Counted from the first letter of the stretch, positions 16,375 to 24,824 are shown. The stretch is 64,000 nt of DNA from Amycolatopsis sp. CA-230715 (GCF_018736145.1 NZ_CP059997.1:4897501-4961500); one strand, 5' to 3'. The notes: generated by a model from the letters alone, not told the origin. Translations and numbers: made by a program.

Positions 16375-16436
16375 GCATCTACGTCCCCGAAAGCGGCTTT
16401 CGGGGACGTAGATGCCGCAAAAGCCACTTTCGGGGC
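16375..16436. repeat. Family A palindrome doublet (pknG locus)
   Basis: Two 23-bp units at 16384-16406 and 16414-16436, start to start 30 bp, with a 7-nt linker. The first lies inside a perfect 41-bp palindrome (16375-16415, 19-bp arms around CGG). The second keeps only the right arm (CTTTCGGGGC). It lies in the 252-bp gap between glnH and the PASTA gene and could act as a terminator or mRNA-processing structure there. Confidence 0.9.
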
Positions 16437-16494
16437 ATGCGCGTCGGAAGTCAGCTCGAGGTTTTCCCTTGTGCTGTAAAGGTTTCCGGGTCGG

Positions 16495-17469
16495 TCACTT
16501 GTATTCGCCCGCAGGCGGGTCCGCGGGCGGGAGCTTGCCGGTGAGCCACGAGTTGTAGCTCTCCCGCCACAGCCCCGCGCGCACGGTGTCGAGCACCGAG
16601 TTCACGAACCCGACCATGTCGGTCTGGTCCTTCGGGATGCCGATGCCGTAGTTCTCGGTGCTGAACCGGTCGCCGACGACCTGCAGCGTCGGGTCCTGCG
16701 CGGCCATCCCGGCGAGGATCACGTCATCGGTGGACACCGCGTCGACCTGGCCCTGCTGCAGCATCACCAGGCAGTCCGACCAGTTGTCCACCGCGACCGG
16801 CACCGGTTTCGCCGGTTCGGCGGCGATCCGCGGCAGCGAGGTCGACGACTTCGTCGCGCACACATTCTTCCCGCCGAGATCGCCGAGCTTCTTCGCGGGC
16901 GAGTTCTTGTTCACCAGCACCCGCTGCCCCGCGACGTAGTACTTCGACGAGAAGTTGATGTCCTTCAACCGGTCGCAGGTGATGCTCATGGTCCGCACCA
17001 CGACGTCGACTTCGTGGTTCTTGAGCACCGGGATCCGTTGCGAGGACGGGATCGCGCGGTACCGGATGGTGCCCTGGTCGGTGCCGAAGATCGCCTTCGC
17101 GATCTGCTTGACCATGTCGATGTCGAAGCCTTCGAGCTCACCGGTCGTCGGGTTGCGGAAGCCGAACAGGTAAGTGGTCTGGTCCACCCCGGCGATGAGC
17201 TGCCCGCGCGACTTGATCTTCGCCATGGTGGAGCCGGAGGTGACCGAGGTGCCGGTGGGCGCTGTGCTGCGCGTGTCGCAGCTCGCGTCGGCCGCACCGC
17301 CGCCGCCCGCGGATTTCGCGGGCACTTCGGCGTTCGCGGGCAGCGGCCTGCCGACAGCGCCGACGGGGGCGGGCTCGATCGGCTTCCCCGCGCTCCCGCA
17401 GCCCGCCGCGACGAGCGCGATGCCGGTCGCCAGCGCGGCGAAGGTGACCCTGGTGCCTCGAATCCTCAT
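16495..17469 (-). CDS. glnH: Amino-acid-binding lipoprotein GlnH
   Basis: A 324-residue periplasmic-binding-protein-type lipoprotein. The signal ends in the lipobox VAAGC with Cys24. After a Pro/Gly-rich linker (30-75) comes an SBP_bac_3 domain (about 85-310: GQLIAGVDQTTYLFGFRNPT ... ELEGFDIDMVKQIAKAIFG ... VDVVVRTMSITCDRLKDINF). In mycobacteria GlnH senses aspartate or glutamate outside the cell and signals through GlnX to PknG. Here it is the middle gene of the locus: its ATG overlaps the glnX stop (TGATG), so the two are translationally coupled. No ABC permease genes are nearby, which supports sensing rather than import. Confidence 0.93.
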   Translation of the reverse strand: MRIRGTRVTFAALATGIALVAAGCGSAGKPIEPAPVGAVGRPLPANAEVPAKSAGGGGAADASCDTRSTAPTGTSVTSGSTMAKIKSRGQLIAGVDQTTYLFGFRNPTTGELEGFDIDMVKQIAKAIFGTDQGTIRYRAIPSSQRIPVLKNHEVDVVVRTMSITCDRLKDINFSSKYYVAGQRVLVNKNSPAKKLGDLGGKNVCATKSSTSLPRIAAEPAKPVPVAVDNWSDCLVMLQQGQVDAVSTDDVILAGMAAQDPTLQVVGDRFSTENYGIGIPKDQTDMVGFVNSVLDTVRAGLWRESYNSWLTGKLPPADPPAGEYK

Positions 17470-18860
17470 CAGCGGTACTCCCTCAGCCGCTCGCGGATGC
17501 CCATCGTGACCCCGGCCGCCGCGACCACGGCCAGCACCGCGAAACCCGGTGCGAGCAGGGTGAGCGCGCGGTCAGCGCCCCGCGTGGAATCCAGGAAAGC
17601 CTGCCTGCCGACGTCGATCGCCGCCACCAGGTTGCCGTCGAGGCGGGTGAACGCGGCCGCCGCGCTCCCCTCGGCCTTCGGATCGATCGCGAGCGTCACC
17701 GCGCCGTTGTAGTCGCCGGTGTCGTCGCGCTTGCGGACCTCGCCGTGCGCGGCGAACCACGCCTGCGCGTCCTTGATCGCCGCTTCCACGTGTGCCGCGG
17801 AATCCTGCCCCGCCGTCATATCCTTGGCTTCGCCGAGCAGCCCGCCCGTGCCGTCGGTCTTGGCCAGGTTGCTCGCCAGTACCTTGAAGTCCTTTTCGTA
17901 CGCGCCGCCTTCGCCGCGCGCGACGAGCGTCAGCGTCTCGTCGGTCCGCGCCTGCAGCGCCGCGATCCTGGCGCGCACCAGCTGGTCCACCTGCTTCGAG
18001 CCGTCGTCGGCGCCGTTGCCGACGAGCACGCCCTGCACGACGACCGCGACCGCGCCCCACAGCAGCGCCAGCACGACCGCGCCGGTCGCGACGACGAGCC
18101 CGATGTTCAGCACGCGGTTGGTGCGGCGCGTGAGGTGGACCTGCGTGACCACGAGCGCCGCGATGAGCGCGAGCACCAGCAGCGTGGTGAACCACGGCAC
18201 CGCGGTCGCGTCGTCCTGCTCCTCGGCGAGCCGGTCGGTGTCGATGCGGTAAAGCTCTTGCGCGGCGGGCAGGATCTTCGAGCGCATCAGCTCCGACGCC
18301 TCGCGCAGATAGGCGCCACCGGCGGGGTAGCCGAGCCGGTTGTTCGAGCGCGCCGTCTCGACGACGCCGGTGTAGACAGGGAGCTGCTGGCTCAGGACGG
18401 CCACCTGCGCGGCGGCTTCTTCGACCCCGGCCGAATCCGACGCCGCCTTCGCGAGCGCGGCACCGGCCTGCGCGATGTCGGTGTCGTAGCGCTGGCGGAG
18501 CTCCGGCGGCTCGGTGCCGATCGACAGGAACGCGCTCGCCGCCGTCGCGTCCGCGTCCGACAGCGACCGGTACACCTGCTGCGACGCGGCGGCGAGTGGT
18601 TCGCGGTGGTCGATCAGATCGTTGATGGTGTCCTTGCGGTCGCCGATCACGATGGTCCCGACCAGCCCCGTCAGCAGCGACAGCAGCACCAGCCCGATCG
18701 CGAACACCGACAGCCGTCCCGGCGTCGTCGCGGCCGAGCGCACGACGCCCCGCACCGCGGCCGCGGGGAGGTCGAGCAGCCCGGCGAAGCCCGATCGCGA
18801 GCCGTCCGGCGGCGATTCCGTCCCGCCGGGCGGGCCCGTCCGCGTCGCGGTGCTCGTCAT
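17469..18860 (-). CDS. glnX: Membrane signalling protein GlnX
   Basis: A 463-residue, four-helix membrane protein. The helices are near LSVFAIGLVLLSLLTGLVG, FTTLLVLALIAALVVTQVHL, VLNIGLVVATGAVVLALLWG and ALTLLAPGFAVLAVVAAAG. Between helices 1 and 2, and 3 and 4, lie two long helical extracytoplasmic domains like those of chemoreceptor sensor modules. This matches GlnX of the mycobacterial pknG locus, the proposed transmembrane link from GlnH to PknG. ATG 18860 is preferred over the upstream GTG 18875 because a GGAGGA ribosome site lies between them. It is the first gene of the operon and overlaps glnH by one base. Confidence 0.9.
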   Translation of the reverse strand: MTSTATRTGPPGGTESPPDGSRSGFAGLLDLPAAAVRGVVRSAATTPGRLSVFAIGLVLLSLLTGLVGTIVIGDRKDTINDLIDHREPLAAASQQVYRSLSDADATAASAFLSIGTEPPELRQRYDTDIAQAGAALAKAASDSAGVEEAAAQVAVLSQQLPVYTGVVETARSNNRLGYPAGGAYLREASELMRSKILPAAQELYRIDTDRLAEEQDDATAVPWFTTLLVLALIAALVVTQVHLTRRTNRVLNIGLVVATGAVVLALLWGAVAVVVQGVLVGNGADDGSKQVDQLVRARIAALQARTDETLTLVARGEGGAYEKDFKVLASNLAKTDGTGGLLGEAKDMTAGQDSAAHVEAAIKDAQAWFAAHGEVRKRDDTGDYNGAVTLAIDPKAEGSAAAAFTRLDGNLVAAIDVGRQAFLDSTRGADRALTLLAPGFAVLAVVAAAGVTMGIRERLREYR

Positions 18861-18906
18861 CGCACAGTCCTCCACCCCGAAGTCACTAGGGCACGAAGGT
18901 ATCCGA

Positions 18907-19548
18907 TCAGGTCAGCTCGTGGTCCACGGCGTAGCGGACCGCCTCGGCGCGGTTGCGCACGCCGATCTTGGCGAACGCGTTGTTGATATGTGTCTTCACC
19001 GTGGCCTCGCCGATGTACAGCTCGGCGGCGATCTCGGCGTTGCTCAGCCCGTCACCGATCCGGCCGAGCACCTCGGCCTCGCGCGCGGTGAGCCCGTCCG
19101 GCAGCTCGGCTTTCGGTTTTGCCCGCCGCTGCCCGGAAAGCGCGGCGACCAGTCGCTCCGACACGCCCGCGTCGAAGGTCGACTGCCCGGCCGCGGCCGA
19201 GCGGATCGCGGAGGCGATTTCGAGCCGCCCGGCGTCCTTGGTGAGGTAGCCGCGCGCGCCCGCCCGCAGCGCGCCCGCGATCGATTCGTCGTCGTCGTAG
19301 GTGGTGAGCACGAGGACGGCGGTGCCGGGGTGGTCGCGCGTGATGCGCTTCGTCGCTTCGACACCGTCGAGCACCGGCATGCGCAGGTCCATCAGGACGA
19401 CGTCGGCCCGCAGCCCGCCGAGCAGGGCCAGCGCCCGCGCGCCGTCGCCGGCCGAGCCGACCACCTCGATGTCGTCGAGCAGGCCGAGCAGCGCCACCAG
19501 GCCTTCGCGCATGACCTGCTGGTCGTCGACCACCACGACCCTGATCAT
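18907..19548 (-). CDS. NarL/FixJ-type response regulator
   Basis: A 213-residue regulator. The receiver domain (1-120) has the acidic pair VDD (8-10) and the phosphoacceptor Asp54 in VVLMDLRMP. The C-terminal LuxR-type helix-turn-helix (about 148-205, LTAREAEVLGRIGDGLSNAE, then IAAELYIGEATVKTHINNAF) binds DNA. It starts within the 3' end of the sensor kinase gene (ATGA, 4-bp overlap), so the two form one coupled system. It ends with the usual AVRYAVDHELT. The targets are unknown. Confidence 0.95.
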   Translation of the reverse strand: MIRVVVVDDQQVMREGLVALLGLLDDIEVVGSAGDGARALALLGGLRADVVLMDLRMPVLDGVEATKRITRDHPGTAVLVLTTYDDDESIAGALRAGARGYLTKDAGRLEIASAIRSAAAGQSTFDAGVSERLVAALSGQRRAKPKAELPDGLTAREAEVLGRIGDGLSNAEIAAELYIGEATVKTHINNAFAKIGVRNRAEAVRYAVDHELT

Positions 19549-20663
19549 TCCGGTACCTCCGCCGTCACGGTCCACTCGCCATCCCGCCGTCCGGACGACA
19601 GCGTGCCACCGGCGAGCGCGAGCCGTTCGCGCATCCCCGTCAGGCCGAAGCCTTCGCCGGGTTCGCTTGCCGCGGCGGGATTGCGCACTTCCAGGCGGAC
19701 CGCGTGCTCGTCGAAGTCGAGTGCGACCGAGATCGGTTCGCCCGGTGCGTGCTTGGCCGCGTTGGTCAGCGCCTCGCGCGCGATCGCGGCGAGCGAGACG
19801 GCCGCGGCGGAGGACAGCGGGCGCTCGGTGCCCGTGGTGTCGAACCGGACCGGTGTCGCGTGATCCGCGCGATGGGCCGTCACGAGCCCGGTCACCGCGT
19901 TCACCAGTGATGGCACGTCCCGGCGCAGCGCGGTCACCGCGTTCCTCGCCTCGGCGAGCCCGGTCGCGGCGAGCCGCCGCGACCGGCGCACCGTGCTCAT
20001 CGCGGTGTCCACATCGGACTTTTCGAGCAGTGCCTCGGCCAGTTCGAGCTGGACGCCGAGCGCGCCGAGGGAATGCGCCAGCACGTCGTGGATCTCGCGC
20101 GCGATGCGGTTGCGCTCGTCCAGCGCGGCGGCGCGGGCGTGCTGCTCCTGCGCGAGCCTGGTCTGCTTGAGCAGTTCCTCCGCCTGGTTCGCGCGCAGCT
20201 CGTACTGCCGCCGGTTCAACCCGAGCAGGAGCACCAGTACCATCACGCCGGAGTTGATGACCGCGTCGGAAAACCGTTGCTGCGCAAGGAAGAACGGCAG
20301 CACCGCGAACACCACGTCGACCACGCCGACCGCGAGGATCGCCGCGACGCTCGGCGCGATCAGCGTCGCGAACCGGCCCAGCGAGATGATGCTGATGATC
20401 AGCGCCGACGAGTCGTCGGCGACCGGGACCATCGCGCCGGAGAGCACCGCGGTGAGCGCGAGCATGACCGCGGCGAGCCCGAGGCGCGTCCGGTTGAGTT
20501 CGAGCAGGGTGAACGCGAGCCAGCTGGCCGCGCTGATCCCGTACGCCGCCCACACCCACGGCGAGTGCTCGCGCGCGGTGGCGAGCGTCGCCGCGATGAA
20601 CAGCGTGCCCAGTACGTGCACCACGAGCCAGGCCGGCGCGATGTTGTCCGGCAGCTTCCGCAT
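19545..20663 (-). CDS. Two-component sensor histidine kinase (HisKA_3 type)
   Basis: A 372-residue kinase of the NarX/DesK class. Residues 1-165 form five or six membrane helices with almost no external loops (AWLVVHVLGTLFIAATLATA ... GVVDVVFAVLPFFLA), so it probably senses a membrane or intramembrane signal. A coiled coil leads to the dimerisation/phosphoacceptor motif IAREIHDVLAHSLGALGVQL, then a HATPase_c domain (EALTNAAKHA, GFGLTGMRERLALAGG). ATG 20663 is preferred to a longer frame whose added 80 residues are Gly/Arg/Asp-rich and not membrane-like. It is coupled to the following response regulator. Confidence 0.93.
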   Translation of the reverse strand: MRKLPDNIAPAWLVVHVLGTLFIAATLATAREHSPWVWAAYGISAASWLAFTLLELNRTRLGLAAVMLALTAVLSGAMVPVADDSSALIISIISLGRFATLIAPSVAAILAVGVVDVVFAVLPFFLAQQRFSDAVINSGVMVLVLLLGLNRRQYELRANQAEELLKQTRLAQEQHARAAALDERNRIAREIHDVLAHSLGALGVQLELAEALLEKSDVDTAMSTVRRSRRLAATGLAEARNAVTALRRDVPSLVNAVTGLVTAHRADHATPVRFDTTGTERPLSSAAAVSLAAIAREALTNAAKHAPGEPISVALDFDEHAVRLEVRNPAAASEPGEGFGLTGMRERLALAGGTLSSGRRDGEWTVTAEVPE

Positions 20664-20680
20664 GGCACCTCGCGGAGTGC

Positions 20681-20863
20681 TCAGTGGTGATCGCTCAGCT
20701 TGGTGATCAGCTCCACCAGGATCAGCCGGTAGGCAAGGAAGCCCAGCAGCACCACCACGCCGACGACCACCAAGGTGATCAGTGTCTTGCCCTGCATCTT
20801 GCCCCCCGACATCGATTCCTGCGCCTTGTTCGCCGCCATGCGGATCAGGTCTTCCTTCTTCAT
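20681..20863 (-). CDS. Small single-pass membrane protein upstream of the sensor kinase
   Basis: A 60-residue protein from ATG 20863: a basic N-terminus (MKKEDLIRMAANKAQESMSG), one transmembrane helix (ITLVVVGVVVLLGFLAYRLI) and a short tail (TKLSDHH). It ends 17 bp before the kinase gene on the same strand, so the three genes are probably one operon. A small membrane accessory that tunes the kinase is plausible from position alone. The frame is open a little further upstream without a better start. No family recognised. Confidence 0.7.
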   Translation of the reverse strand: MKKEDLIRMAANKAQESMSGGKMQGKTLITLVVVGVVVLLGFLAYRLILVELITKLSDHH

Positions 20864-20946
20864 GCCGACGACGGTAGGAATCCGGGCGGTTTTCGGGGAC
20901 CACACCGCGGTGGAGATCAGGGTGGAGATGGCGGTTGCGCCCTCAT

Positions 20947-21214
20947 GCCCCGAAAGATGCTCCTATAGAGATCGAGTGGGGTGGCTGGTCCCCGCCTTTG
21001 CCTGCCCCCGAGCGCGGCTTCGGGGGATCTGGTGCCGCGAACTCCGTCCTCGTCGGTACTCCTGCTGCCGAAGCGGGTTCGCATGTGCCCCGAAAGTGAC
21101 GTTCAGGGCATCTACCGCCCCGAAGGCCACCTTCGGGGCACGAGCAACCCCGGCCCGCACACTCGCGAGGGCCGAGAAGGTGGCGTTAGATGCCCCGAAG
21201 GTCACCTTCGGGGC
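20947..21214. repeat. Family A repeat cluster (one half unit, one doublet, one single with arm)
   Basis: It contains a half unit GCCCCGAAAGATGCTCCTAT at 20947-20968, a doublet at 21087-21109 and 21117-21139 (30-bp spacing), and a single palindrome at 21192-21214 preceded by the 25-bp arm cgagggccgagaaggtggcg (21167-21191). The last palindrome contains the TGA stop of the minus-strand regulator (21202-21204), so its last residues are repeat-encoded. No gene lies in this gap of about 340 bp. Confidence 0.9.
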
Positions 21215-22476
21215 GTGGCGATCCGGATCGCGGGGGCTAGGGAGTGCGGCAGGACCTGCTCCGGGTCCGGCGGGCGGTGGACGACCACGTCGATGCCGTC
21301 GGCGAAGCGGTACGGCCTGCCGTCGAGGATGCCGCCGAAGGTGCGGCGCAGCCGGGACATCTCCGCGCGCACGGTGACGGTGCGGTCGGCGTCGCCGAAG
21401 AGGTCGGCGGCCAGCTCCGCGGCGGACCTGCCGTCGCGGTGGCAGGCGAGCACGTAGAGCACTTCGGCGTGCCGAGGGCTCAGCGGGTGGGTCCAGGTGC
21501 CGGACTGGCCGGTGACGGTGAGCGTGCTGGCGCGCGGCGTGCTGACATCCAGCTCGACCTTGGTCGCCGGTGACGCGTCCGCCGCGGGCCGGACGAGCCA
21601 GCCGCCGGGCAGCGGTTCGACGACGCAGGTCCCGAACGCGGGCAGCCAGGTGCGGCCCGGAGTGCAGTTCGCGGGCAAAACGATGCGGTCGACCGGGGCG
21701 AGACCCGAGGACGCGGCGATCCAGCCGTGCCGGTCGGCGACGAGCGCGCCGCCGCCCGCCTTCGCCAGCACCGGGGCCGCCACGCCGCGGAGCCGGTCCA
21801 GTTCGGCGAGGTGGGCGTTGCGCAGTTGCGATTCGGCGAGCCGGGCGACGGCGTCGACGAGGGCGAGCGTCGAAGCGTGCACGGTCGACGCCGGGCCAGA
21901 CAGGTCCACGACGCCGAGCAGTCTGCCGTCCCTCGGGTCGTGCAGCGGGGCGGCCGCGCACGTCCAGCCGTGGTGCGAGCGGACGTAGTGCTCGGCGGAG
22001 TACACCTGCACCGGGCGCCGCGCGACGAGCGCGGTGCCGATCGCGTTCGTGCCGACGGCGTCCTCGTGCCAGTCGACGCCCTCGGTGAAGCCCAGCCCGT
22101 CGGCGCGGCGGCGCACCGCGGTGCTGCCGTCGCGCCAGAGCACCCTGCCTTCGGCGTCGACGACCACCATGATGTGCGCGGCCTCCTCAGCGAGGCTGAT
22201 GAGCCCGCCGCGCAGGATCGGCAACGCGTCGGCGAGCCCGCTGGCCCGGCGGCGGGACTCCAGTTCGGCGGGCCCCAGCGGGGCGCGCTGCGCGCCGCGG
22301 TCGGGATCGATGCCGAGCCGCCGCATGCGCTGCCAGGACGCCTCGATCACGGACCGGGGACGCCTGGGCAGCGCATCGCCGGAAAGCGCGGCTTCGTGCA
22401 CCTCGGCCAGGGCGTGCGCGTGCCGCCGGGGGTCCGCCCCGACCGGCAACGCTGCCTCGAGGTGCTCCTGGAACAC
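21202..22476 (-). CDS. GAF-domain transcriptional regulator (AcoR-like N-terminus, no AAA+ domain)
   Basis: A 424-residue regulator. The N-terminal part (about 35-230) resembles the sensory half of AcoR-type activators: VIEASWQRMRRLGIDPDRGA, then a GAF domain with GLGFTEGVDWHEDAVGTNAI and GTALVARRPVQVYSAEHYVR and the SHHGWTCAAAPLHDP segment. There is no AAA+ (sigma-54) ATPase domain. Instead, the last 90 residues form a winged-helix-like segment (PLSPRHAEVLYVLACHRDGR, then EMSRLRRTFGGILDGRPYRF). This GAF-plus-DNA-binding form is common in actinobacteria next to aldehyde/alcohol genes. GTG 22476 is used. The stop codon lies inside a family A palindrome. Confidence 0.85.
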   Translation of the reverse strand: MFQEHLEAALPVGADPRRHAHALAEVHEAALSGDALPRRPRSVIEASWQRMRRLGIDPDRGAQRAPLGPAELESRRRASGLADALPILRGGLISLAEEAAHIMVVVDAEGRVLWRDGSTAVRRRADGLGFTEGVDWHEDAVGTNAIGTALVARRPVQVYSAEHYVRSHHGWTCAAAPLHDPRDGRLLGVVDLSGPASTVHASTLALVDAVARLAESQLRNAHLAELDRLRGVAAPVLAKAGGGALVADRHGWIAASSGLAPVDRIVLPANCTPGRTWLPAFGTCVVEPLPGGWLVRPAADASPATKVELDVSTPRASTLTVTGQSGTWTHPLSPRHAEVLYVLACHRDGRSAAELAADLFGDADRTVTVRAEMSRLRRTFGGILDGRPYRFADGIDVVVHRPPDPEQVLPHSLAPAIRIATPRR

Positions 22477-22515
22477 GTCGACAGTGTCCCCCGCGAGGCC
22501 CGAAATCGGAACCGA

Positions 22516-22884
22516 TCAGCTCCGCAGGCACACGCAGAACGGGTGCCCGGCGGGATCGGTGAGCACGCGCCACTTGTCGCCACCCGGCTGGAACTCGGGC
22601 TTGCCCGCGCCCGCGGCGAGCAGTTTCTTCTCGGTGGCGTCCAGGTCCTCGACGATGAAGTCGAGGTGGAACTGCTGGGGAACCTCGGCGCCCGGCCAGC
22701 GCGGCGGCGCGAACTCGTCGGCGCGCTGGAAGCCGATCGGGACCTGGCCCTCCTGGGAAACCATGGCGTAGTCGACCTCGCTGTGCGCGATCTCCCAGCC
22801 GGTCACCTGGTGGTAGAACTCCGCGAGGACGCGGGGGTCGGGGCAGTCGAGCGTGACCATGACGAGCGTTGCGGGTGATGTCAT
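22516..22884 (-). CDS. VOC family protein (glyoxalase/bleomycin-resistance fold)
   Basis: A 122-residue protein with the paired beta-alpha-beta-beta-beta modules of the vicinal oxygen chelate fold: VTLDCPDPRVLAEFYHQVTG in the first half, and HLDFIVEDLDATEKKLLAAG with PAGHPFCVCL in the second. Metal ligands of true glyoxalases are only partly preserved (His in QFHLDF), so the role is open. ATG 22884 matches the family start; a longer frame adds seven residues. It stands 31 bp from the amidase gene and could be in one transcript with it. Confidence 0.85.
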   Translation of the reverse strand: MTSPATLVMVTLDCPDPRVLAEFYHQVTGWEIAHSEVDYAMVSQEGQVPIGFQRADEFAPPRWPGAEVPQQFHLDFIVEDLDATEKKLLAAGAGKPEFQPGGDKWRVLTDPAGHPFCVCLRS

Positions 22885-22915
22885 GCGCGCAACGCTATGC
22901 GGCAAACCTGACAGA

Positions 22916-24235
22916 TCACGTCAGGTATTTTTCGCTCTTTCTCCGGAGCAACGGGCCGACGGCCTTCTCGTGCGCGAGCGCGACCCGGTACAGCGTGCTT
23001 TCCCGTGCGGCGACGAGTTGGAGGCCCACCGGCAGACCGTCGCGCGCGAGTCCGGCGGGCACACTCATCGCGGGATGCCCGGACGCGTTGAACGGGATCG
23101 TGCGCTGGATGTACCCGGTGCCGCCGCCTTCGAAATCGGGTTCGCGTTCCGGCGCGGTGAACCCGATCGTCGGGCTGACGAGCACGTCCACTTCGGTCAG
23201 CAGGGCGTCGACGTCGCGGCGGAATCGTTCGCGCGCGTGGAGAGCGGCGAGGTACTCGACGGCCGTGACCTTCGCGCCCGCGGCCAGGTTGGCGCGCGTG
23301 CCCGCCGCGTACTCGGCTTCGCGCGACGGGTACCACTCTCGGTGCTCCCACGTCGCCTCGGCGAGCATGATCGTGACGAACTGCGCGCCGAGGTCGACGA
23401 TGCCCGGCAGCCGGACTTCCCGCGCGCCGGGGAAGAGCGCCTTCTCGAAGACGTCGCGGACGTCGTCGGTGAGCGGGTCGCCGAGCAGGTCGGTGACGAC
23501 GCCGATCCGGAGGCCCGTCATCGACGGCTCGGGTACCGGGTGGCCGGTCAGTGCCCGCAGGACCAGCGCGCTGTCCTCGGCGCGACGCGTGAGCAGGCCG
23601 ACGTGATCGAGGGTCGGGGACAGCGGCAGCATCCCGTCGCGGGCCAGCAGCCCCCGGGACGGCTTGAGCGCGTTTAGCCCGCTAAATGCAGCTGGGAGCC
23701 GGGTGGAGCCGCCGGTGTCACTGGCGAGCGAGGCGTAGCCGATGCCCGCGGCGAGCGAGGCGGCGGAGCCGGAGCTCGAGCCGCCCGCGGTGCGGTCGGA
23801 GTTCCACGGGTTCTGCGCCTGGCCGTAGTCGGGATGCGGGAACCCGTACGCGAACTCGTGCAGGTTCGTCTTTCCGACGAGCACGGCACCCGCTCGCCGC
23901 AGTGCCGAAACGAGCGAAGCGTCGCGGGCGGGCACGCGCGAGGCGAGGATCCGGGAACCGGCCGTGGTGCGGACCCCCGCGGTGTCGAAAAGGTCCTTCA
24001 CGGTGACCGGGATCCCGGTCAGCACCGTGACGGGCCCGCCGTCGCGCAATGCCCGTTCCGCGCGAAGGGCCTCTTCGCGCGCGGGCTCGGCGAGCACCGT
24101 CACGAACGCGTTGAGCGCCGGTTCCCAGCGGCGCACCCGGTCCAAGGACGCGTCGAGCAGCTCGACCGGCGAGACGGTGCCCGCCACGAGCGCGCGGTGA
24201 ACCTCGGACAGCGGCGCGAACAGAAGATCATCCAT
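22916..24235 (-). CDS. Amidase signature family enzyme
   Basis: A 439-residue amidase with the Ser-cisSer-Lys triad: Lys in VTVKDLFDTAG (about residue 78), the cis-Ser and nucleophile Ser in GGSSSGSAASLAAG and DTGGSTRLPAAFSG (about 150-185). It hydrolyses a C-N amide bond; the closest general relatives are GatA and allophanate-hydrolase-type amidases, but no gatC or gatB is present, so it is not the aminoacyl-tRNA amidotransferase. The segment AFSGLNALKP right after the nucleophile is encoded by a family B palindrome (23667-23690) with TTT and CTA codons, rare for this genome, yet the family length is kept. Confidence 0.9.
   Translation of the reverse strand: MDDLLFAPLSEVHRALVAGTVSPVELLDASLDRVRRWEPALNAFVTVLAEPAREEALRAERALRDGGPVTVLTGIPVTVKDLFDTAGVRTTAGSRILASRVPARDASLVSALRRAGAVLVGKTNLHEFAYGFPHPDYGQAQNPWNSDRTAGGSSSGSAASLAAGIGYASLASDTGGSTRLPAAFSGLNALKPSRGLLARDGMLPLSPTLDHVGLLTRRAEDSALVLRALTGHPVPEPSMTGLRIGVVTDLLGDPLTDDVRDVFEKALFPGAREVRLPGIVDLGAQFVTIMLAEATWEHREWYPSREAEYAAGTRANLAAGAKVTAVEYLAALHARERFRRDVDALLTEVDVLVSPTIGFTAPEREPDFEGGGTGYIQRTIPFNASGHPAMSVPAGLARDGLPVGLQLVAARESTLYRVALAHEKAVGPLLRRKSEKYLT
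23667..23690. repeat. Family B palindrome inside the amidase gene
   Basis: GCGCGTTTAGCCCGCTAAATGC, matching the intergenic family B copies (GCGTTTAGC-CC-GCTAAACGC) except at the right end, lies in frame inside the amidase. It encodes AFSGLNAL on the minus strand without changing the usual length of the amidase signature. Confidence 0.75.
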
Positions 24236-24284
24236 GCGCCGAGCATGCGGCGCGGAAACTACCGCGACGGGTGAACTGTGCTCG

Positions 24285-24488
24285 TCAGGCGAGCGCGTAG
24301 CCCGCTTCCTCGACGGCGGCGCGCACGTCGTCGACCGCGAGGGGCGCTTCGCTGGTCACCACGACGGAACCGGACTGGACGTCGACGTCGACCTTGGCGA
24401 CGCCCGCGAGCGCGCCGACCTCTTCGCGCACGGCGCCCGCGCAGTGGCCGCAGGTCATCCCGGTGACGGTGTAGCTGGACTCGGTCAT
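24285..24488 (-). CDS. Copper chaperone CopZ-like heavy-metal-associated protein
   Basis: A 67-residue single HMA domain. The metal site GMTCGHC (Cys13, Cys16) is in the first loop, and the beta-alpha-beta-beta-alpha-beta fold pattern continues to AVEEAGYALA. It should carry Cu(I) in the cytosol. It follows csoR by 20 bp on the same strand, the standard csoR-copZ order, and should be derepressed with it by copper. No copper-exporting P-type ATPase gene follows in this window; the next gene is an amidase, so the exporter must lie elsewhere. Confidence 0.93.
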   Translation of the reverse strand: MTESSYTVTGMTCGHCAGAVREEVGALAGVAKVDVDVQSGSVVVTSEAPLAVDDVRAAVEEAGYALA

Positions 24489-24508
24489 CGAACGCACTCC
24501 CTTGCTGG

Positions 24509-24790
24509 TCAGGAACGGACGAGGCGGGCGATCGCTTCGCTGGCTTCGCGCACCTTCTCGTCGGCTTCGTCGCCGCCGCTTTCGAGCGCCTCGGCCACGC
24601 AGTGCTTGAGGTGCTCGTCGAGCAGCGCGAGCGAGACCGACCGCAGTGCCTTGGTGGCGGCGGAGATCTGGGTGAGCACGTCGATGCAGTACTCGTCGTT
24701 CTCGATCATCCGGGCGAGGCCGCGCACCTGGCCTTCGATCCGCCGCAGCCGCTTGACGTAGGCGTCCTTGTCGTCGGTGTATCCGCGCAT
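24509..24790 (-). CDS. csoR: Copper-sensing repressor CsoR
   Basis: A 93-residue all-helical repressor of the CsoR/RcnR family. The Cu(I) ligands are present as Cys35, His60 and Cys64 (the x-H-C site, in EYCIDVLTQI and LLDEHLKHCV). The basic N-terminal helix (YVKRLRRIEGQVRGLARMIE) contacts DNA. A GC-rich palindrome typical of CsoR operators lies 35 bp upstream of the ATG (24825-24841). Copper binding should release the operator and induce csoR-copZ. Confidence 0.95.
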   Translation of the reverse strand: MRGYTDDKDAYVKRLRRIEGQVRGLARMIENDEYCIDVLTQISAATKALRSVSLALLDEHLKHCVAEALESGGDEADEKVREASEAIARLVRS

Positions 24791-24824
24791 CGCTGGCTCC
24801 TCGTCTTCTCTTCAGCTCCGACTA

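Noticed and set aside
13177..16479. A 1100-codon open frame on the plus strand
   Set aside because: It is antisense to pknG and the PASTA gene, Arg/His/Val-rich, and the minus strand has kinase motifs. High GC keeps antisense frames open.
22916..24235. GatA, the Glu-tRNA(Gln) amidotransferase subunit
   Set aside because: No gatB or gatC is nearby and the protein (439 residues) is shorter than GatA (about 490).
24285..24790. A complete copper-export operon
   Set aside because: Only csoR and copZ are present; the next gene is an amidase, and no P-type ATPase lies in the window.
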